DNA from: Chloroflexota bacterium
GTDB taxonomy: Bacteria; Chloroflexota; Anaerolineae; Promineifilales; Promineifilaceae
DNA: 16,450 nucleotides
NCBI GenBank assembly: GCA_024223125.1
Contig: JAAEOP010000069.1
Coordinates: 1-16,450, forward strand
Direction of reading: 5' to 3'
The position numbers and the translations under genes are program-made. The notes under the pieces are model-generated. The model was not told where the DNA came from and searched no databases. It saw only the letters and a list, made by a program, of their open reading frames with translations. Positions 12,747 through 16,450 of the stretch are shown one piece after another (position 1 is the stretch's first letter; every line of letters starts with the position of its first letter).

Positions 12747-15251
12747 TCAAAATTTCCGCTCACGAATCTTCACAAACGCCTCGTACACATGGGATTTGCG
12801 CTGGCCCTGGTTATCTACAATACCCGCATTCCGCATCAGGTCAGACCAGGCAAACCAGATAATGACCGGCACATGGTACGTGTACTCAGAGGCAATCGTC
12901 TCATGCACATTTTGAATGTACATGCCGATGTCTGCGTAATGCTGCGACCCAATGACATTATTGTCGGCCACCCCAATCTCTGTAATCCACAATTTAATTT
13001 CCGGCAGCGATTTTTCGTAACGATCAAACGCATCACCCAGAGTGGGGAAAAGTTTGGCCCAATCGAAAGGCGCTTTGGTTCCCCAACGACCGTATGGATG
13101 AATCCCAATCGCGTCTACCGGCCACATTCCCCCAAGAGCTTGCTTACATGTCTGCAAATACGGAATGCCCTTAATCGGTCCCGATGCCAATCCGCCAAAA
13201 ACCAAGGGCGAAGCGGGCGACTGGCTGCGGATTGCTTTGGCCGTCCGCTTAAGAACGATGGCAAATTGCTCTGGGGGTACATACACCGAAGCCGGGTTGT
13301 CGGGCAGATCGCCTTCATTCCAGATTTCATAAGCGATTTTGTCGCCGTATTTTTTGTAGCGACTGGCAATCTGACCGGCCACAGCGGCCAATTGGTTGGC
13401 GTAGGTCGTCCAATCATTATTGCCGTCCCAGGGTGCATTCCCCCACACCGTTTCCTGGTTCAACACAATCAACGAACCAACCCCCTGATCCATATACCCT
13501 TTCACCAATGGGTCAAATTGGCGGAAGGCGGCGCCGATGTCTTGCCGTTCGGCCGGATTGTGCCGTGCCGCCAACTTGAACACCCAGCGCGTCCAATCCA
13601 TCCCTTTTAGCTCCCCTTCAGCTAATGGGTTGCTGTGCGGCGCGTCAGGATTGATATTCATGCCGATTTGCAGCGGCGGCCCCACCGGTTTGTCTACCGC
13701 TTTGGGGGTGACGGTGATGCGTAAGTAAACAAGTTCACCGAAGTATTGGCCGCGATCATCTTTTAGCTTCCAATCGCTGTGATGAGAAGCGGCCGTTTGC
13801 GGGGCTGTGAGAGGTAAGGAGATATCGGCCGTTTGTGCCGGTTCGGTAGCAGGCAAAGGGTAGCTGCGGGCGGCTCCCATCGGATCTCCCTGCACAAACT
13901 CAATTGTGAAACCATTACCCCAAGCGCGGGTTCCGCTGTTACGCACTCGCCACGTTTTGGTAAACGCTTGTCCAGCCGGGATTTCCGTATCGTCGGGGAT
14001 GGTGACGTCGGCTACAAAGGCGGCGTTACTGGTTCCAGTTGGTTCCCGACTGACGGGAGGGGAACTATCTTCTCTGTCCGGGGGTGGATTGATGCCCATA
14101 TCGGGGCGGGGACGCTGTTCATCCGTTTTACCTTTATCTTCCGCTTTGCCGATGCCAGTAACAGTACGGCCGCGTACATTCAACGTACCGGCTAAAGTCA
14201 AATTACCCGCCTGGAGCAGTTTGCGATGTTCCTGCACCCGGTAAGTGGAAACGCGCAGGGCATTGGCAGTGTTATTGTCTCCCTTGGCCTGGAACTGGTC
14301 GGCCAACCGGTTGAGCCGATCTTCACGCAAATCTAAATAAGTGGCCAGCCATGCCGTTTCGGTGATATTATTCTGGCCGATTTTGCCGCCTAGCCGTTCG
14401 GTTACGCGGGACAGGATGATGTAGAGACCGCCCTGAATTTGGGTGTCGTACAAGGCGGCTAACCCCAGCGGACTGACCACATTGTATTCGCGGGCGGCAG
14501 CGATGGCCGGTTGGTAAAAGCTTTGCTCAAAAACGGCATCTTGTGCTTCCGCCATGGCCGCTTCGTTGGCTGCCTGGAGAAGGAGTTGTTTGATACGGCC
14601 GTCGTTCCTTAAACTTTGGTCCATTTGGGTAATACGCGCCCCATACTCCTTTTGCAACGCTTTGGCTGTGTCGCTTTGGCTGCGTTGGAAGTAGGCTTGC
14701 GCCACCCGATTGAGTGTGCCGGAAGCCAACGTGGCCTGGTGCTTACCGTAGCTGATGACGCCGGCGTCGTATGTCTGATAGGCGGAGGGGTTTCCTTCGG
14801 GGCTGCCCGATTCAAAGATGCTGGTGATGGCCCAAATAGTGTCACGCCATTTATCCGGCTCAAATTCCCAGCTGATTTCGACGGAGGTAGGTAACGGTTT
14901 GTCTTCTGCCTTTTCCGGTTCGGGAACGAGTATTCGCAGGTAAAGCAATTCGCCAAAGAATTCGCCCTGGGGGTTCCGCAGCCGCCAATCGCCAAAATAT
15001 TTGCCGCCGGATGCGGGCGCTGTTTGGTAAAGAGAAATATCTACTTGCTGGCCGGGCACGGCCGTTGGCAGTAGCAATTTTGTGGGGCTGCCCATCGGGC
15101 TGCCATTGACGAAGACAAGCTGATAACCCCGGTCCCAATTTGTACTGCCATTGTTATGTACACGCCAAGTCTTAATAAACGATTTTCCAGCTTCAATTTG
15201 GGTGTCGTCGGGAATGGTTACGTCGGCAATATAACGGCTGTTGTCGCTCAT
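12747..15251 (-). CDS. Two-module glycosidase: NBR1-Ig, GH46-like, NBR1-Ig, clan-A barrel
   Basis: The 834 residues contain two repeats of one layout. Residues ~6-110 and ~411-515 are NBR1-Ig-like beta domains, each beginning ADVTIPDDT, with TWRVxNxG and FGEL(L/V)YLRI. Residues ~128-350 resemble a GH46 chitosanase / lysozyme-like domain, with candidate Glu147 (ITSIFESGS) and Asp162 (QTYDAGVISYGKH). A Pro/Asp-rich linker (~370-408) follows the first half. Residues ~527-834 form a (beta/alpha)8 clan-A glycosidase, with acid/base Glu646 (YEIWNEGDLP) and nucleophile Glu758 (LWITEIGVAD). It probably cuts a beta-linked polysaccharide or cell-wall glycan. ATG 15251 has AAGGAG seven bases upstream. 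No signal peptide or membrane anchor is visible from this start, nor from an upstream one at 15329, which is odd for a carbohydrase. It lies just upstream of dam on the same strand. Confidence 0.8.
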   Translation of the reverse strand: MSDNSRYIADVTIPDDTQIEAGKSFIKTWRVHNNGSTNWDRGYQLVFVNGSPMGSPTKLLLPTAVPGQQVDISLYQTAPASGGKYFGDWRLRNPQGEFFGELLYLRILVPEPEKAEDKPLPTSVEISWEFEPDKWRDTIWAITSIFESGSPEGNPSAYQTYDAGVISYGKHQATLASGTLNRVAQAYFQRSQSDTAKALQKEYGARITQMDQSLRNDGRIKQLLLQAANEAAMAEAQDAVFEQSFYQPAIAAAREYNVVSPLGLAALYDTQIQGGLYIILSRVTERLGGKIGQNNITETAWLATYLDLREDRLNRLADQFQAKGDNNTANALRVSTYRVQEHRKLLQAGNLTLAGTLNVRGRTVTGIGKAEDKGKTDEQRPRPDMGINPPPDREDSSPPVSREPTGTSNAAFVADVTIPDDTEIPAGQAFTKTWRVRNSGTRAWGNGFTIEFVQGDPMGAARSYPLPATEPAQTADISLPLTAPQTAASHHSDWKLKDDRGQYFGELVYLRITVTPKAVDKPVGPPLQIGMNINPDAPHSNPLAEGELKGMDWTRWVFKLAARHNPAERQDIGAAFRQFDPLVKGYMDQGVGSLIVLNQETVWGNAPWDGNNDWTTYANQLAAVAGQIASRYKKYGDKIAYEIWNEGDLPDNPASVYVPPEQFAIVLKRTAKAIRSQSPASPLVFGGLASGPIKGIPYLQTCKQALGGMWPVDAIGIHPYGRWGTKAPFDWAKLFPTLGDAFDRYEKSLPEIKLWITEIGVADNNVIGSQHYADIGMYIQNVHETIASEYTYHVPVIIWFAWSDLMRNAGIVDNQGQRKSHVYEAFVKIRERKF

Positions 15252-15390
15252 GGTACATCTCCTTAATGGAAATTGGTTGAACAGGAAGGATAGTCTGGAT
15301 TGGATCGAGAAAAAGTTACTTCCGTTCAAGGTTTGTACTAAAAATTAGACGGGTAAAAAAACGTGTCTTGGGACAACGAAATATGCCTAA

Positions 15391-15419
15391 AGCGTAAAAG
15401 AGAAGCAGGAGATTGTCAA
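15391..15419 (-). promoter_or_regulatory. Candidate sigma70-type promoter of the glycosidase/dam genes
   Basis: On the minus strand a perfect -35 TTGACA (15419-15414) is followed after 17 bases by TACGCT (15396-15391), a weak -10 match. It lies about 140 bases before the glycosidase start, in the 183-base gap after the thioesterase gene. Only the -35 is strong. Confidence 0.35.
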
Positions 15420-15434
15420 TCAATTCATTTTAGG

Positions 15435-15890
15435 TCATGCAGCAGGTTTGTCTGCTTTGCCTACCATAGCCATTAAGGTAACTAAAGATGTGGCGCACAG
15501 CTTTTCAACGCCGGCCTTCACCACAAAAACATCAGCTTTTGATACTGTTAGTGTTCGCCCCGGTTTTATAACTTGTCCCCGCCCAATCAATAAACTTCCA
15601 TCACCGGGAGCAAGCAGGTTTAATTTATATTCTACTGTCAAAATAGATGTGTTGACAGGCATCAAACTGTAAGCGGCATACCCGGCCGAATTGTCAGCGA
15701 TTGTGCCTACGACGCCGCCGTGAAAATAGGCATGTTGTTGGGCCAGGTCTTGATGGAAGGGGAGGTGTATTTCACAGTAACCCGGCTCCACGGCTACAAG
15801 TTGGGCGCCAATAAAGTGCATAAACTGCTGTCGGGCAAAACTAGCGCTGATTTTTTGCTTGAAGTTAGGGTCTGAAGCGGTAAATAACAT
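15435..15890 (-). CDS. PaaI-like hotdog-fold acyl-CoA thioesterase
   Basis: This is a hotdog-fold enzyme that hydrolyses acyl- or aryl-CoA thioesters, recycling CoA from stalled intermediates. The 151 residues carry the PaaI signature HGGVVGTIADNSAGYAAYSL, with the usual His-Gly-Gly and the acidic Asp on the hotdog helix, then ILTVEYKLNLLAPGDG and the strands GRGQVIKPGRTL and VSKADVFV. ATG 15890 is preferred because TAAGGA lies nine bases upstream; ATG 15899 abuts that site with no spacer. It is a stand-alone gene, not in the reductase operon and on the opposite strand. PaaI relatives often travel with phenylacetyl-CoA pathways, which fits the paaX and iorAB in this window, but many act on other substrates. 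Confidence 0.85.
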   Translation of the reverse strand: MLFTASDPNFKQKISASFARQQFMHFIGAQLVAVEPGYCEIHLPFHQDLAQQHAYFHGGVVGTIADNSAGYAAYSLMPVNTSILTVEYKLNLLAPGDGSLLIGRGQVIKPGRTLTVSKADVFVVKAGVEKLCATSLVTLMAMVGKADKPAA

Positions 15891-15911
15891 CTGTTTCATT
15901 CCTTATTCATC

Positions 15912-16019
15912 TTATCGTAATTGTCCCAGAAGGAAGCGGCACGGGTCGCCCAAACGCTCGATTAGGGCATGGGTATCAAATTGCATGTGGTCTAGTACCC
16001 AGTCTATCTCATTAGACAT
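15912..16019 (-). other. Tiny open frame, probably the end of a decayed gene
   Basis: A 35-codon frame reads MSNEIDWVLDHMQFDTHALI and ends in GQLR. It has no ribosome site and overlaps, in another frame, the end of the open frame at 16004-16213. It may be the continuation of that relic after a frameshift. No family is recognised. Confidence 0.25.
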
Positions 16020-16213
16020 ACGAGGGCATATCCAATTAACGGCGTAGCACGGGGGATGCTGATGATATAACGAGCCGTCAATCTATTGCCGCTGGCAGAT
16101 TGGATGGCCTGGGCATGAGTGTGGTGGAAGTGGAGAAAGCCTTCGGGGTCTGTGACCGCATTGCCACCCAGCGCCAAGTTGGAGATATTCTTCGAATCGA
16201 AATTGTTCCAGCC
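16004..16213 (-). pseudogene. Start-less open frame behind the DinB-like gene
   Basis: After the TGA of the DinB-like gene the same frame stays open for 69 codons, to a TAG at 16006-16004. It contains a protein-like stretch, ISNLALGGNAVTDPEGFLHF, then HHTHAQAIQSASGN and ISIPRATPLIGYALV. There is no ATG or GTG near its beginning, so it is not a complete gene. The composition looks like real coding sequence, so I read it as the 3' relic of a lost gene. I do not recognise the family. With 15912-16019 it accounts for the ~310-base gap between the thioesterase and DinB genes. Confidence 0.4.
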
Positions 16214-16450
16214 TCATTTGCTATCATTGCTTAATACGACAATATCCTCAATTCCCAATCCGTAAATTTGGGGCGATTCAACACCCATCAAGGCGAGATA
16301 GACAGCCAGCTGACTGCGGTGGTGTACTTCATGTTCGACCATTGCCATAAGTAGTCGCCAAGCTTTGACAGGACGGCTGTTGAGCGTTGGGCGAGATTGG
16401 TACAACTCTGTGTCACTCAAGGTACGCAAGGTAGTCATTGCTACAGAGTG
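16214..16450 (-). CDS. DinB/YfiT-like four-helix protein, C-terminal part (cut by window edge)
   Basis: The frame is open to the right edge. It reads TLSDTELYQSRPTLNSRPVK, then AWRLLMAMVEHEVHHRSQLA, VYLALMGVESPQIYGL and a short acidic tail ending at the TGA 16214-16216. The HEVHHRSQL motif, with the invariant His residues followed by a YLxLxGxxxP helix end, is the C-terminal metal-binding helix of the DinB superfamily. Family members are ~150-170 residues, so about half is outside the window. The ATG at 16438 is internal to the expected fold. These proteins are metal-dependent thiol-transferase-like enzymes or stress proteins of varied function; no specific role can be read here. Confidence 0.75.
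   Translation of the reverse strand, partial: HSVAMTTLRTLSDTELYQSRPTLNSRPVKAWRLLMAMVEHEVHHRSQLAVYLALMGVESPQIYGLGIEDIVVLSNDSK

Noticed and set aside
12789..13610. 273-codon open frame on the plus strand
   Set aside because: It is antisense to the clan-A glycosidase domain, which carries both catalytic Glu motifs; the translation has no recognisable domain.
1..16450. tRNA, rRNA, transposase, CRISPR array
   Set aside because: I looked along both strands and saw no tRNA cloverleaf, rRNA segment, transposase gene or spaced identical direct repeats.

Overview
The window reads like a chromosomal segment of an uncultured or little-studied Chloroflexota bacterium, probably Anaerolineae or a relative. 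This is inferred from gene content (NBR1-Ig-like domains on a carbohydrase, long IorA/IorB subunits with a DUF6537-like tail), spacers full of heptameric repeats, and a very high density of the palindrome ACGGCCGT. It is not proven by any marker gene.

Layout. Positions 1-304 hold the end of an unknown gene and a frameshifted small zinc-finger (YgiT-like) gene. Positions 341-4450 hold a tightly coupled operon for an indolepyruvate-type (aryl-pyruvate) ferredoxin oxidoreductase, iorA and iorB, with a five-helix membrane protein between them. A strong intrinsic terminator follows (4538-4560). Positions 4561-4762 are a regulatory region with two identical perfect palindromes, a 15-bp long-range inverted repeat and a 16-bp palindrome. 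A PaaX-family regulator starts the second operon (4763-11306): a BamA/crotonase-like ring hydrolase with a C-terminal zinc ribbon, the two HgdB/BcrB-BcrC-type subunits, the two ASKHA ATPase/activator subunits, and a small cysteine-containing protein. The four central genes have the subunit make-up and order of a class I (ATP-dependent) benzoyl-CoA reductase of the Azoarcus Bzd type (N-O-P-Q).

Positions 11328-15251 (minus strand) hold a short APH-fold kinase-like gene, a Dam-family adenine methyltransferase and an 834-residue two-module glycosidase. Positions 15435-15890 encode a PaaI-like hotdog thioesterase. Positions 15900-16213 hold decayed coding sequence, and a DinB-like protein runs off the right edge.

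How the genes may work together (inference): IorAB would oxidise aryl-pyruvates from aromatic amino acids to arylacetyl-CoA and reduce ferredoxin. The BCR-type complex would spend that ferredoxin plus ATP on dearomatising an aryl-CoA. The BamA-like protein would act on a later alicyclic intermediate, and PaaX would sense an aryl-CoA. The diene hydratase, the alcohol dehydrogenase and an aryl-CoA ligase are not in the window, so the pathway is incomplete here and the true substrate is open.
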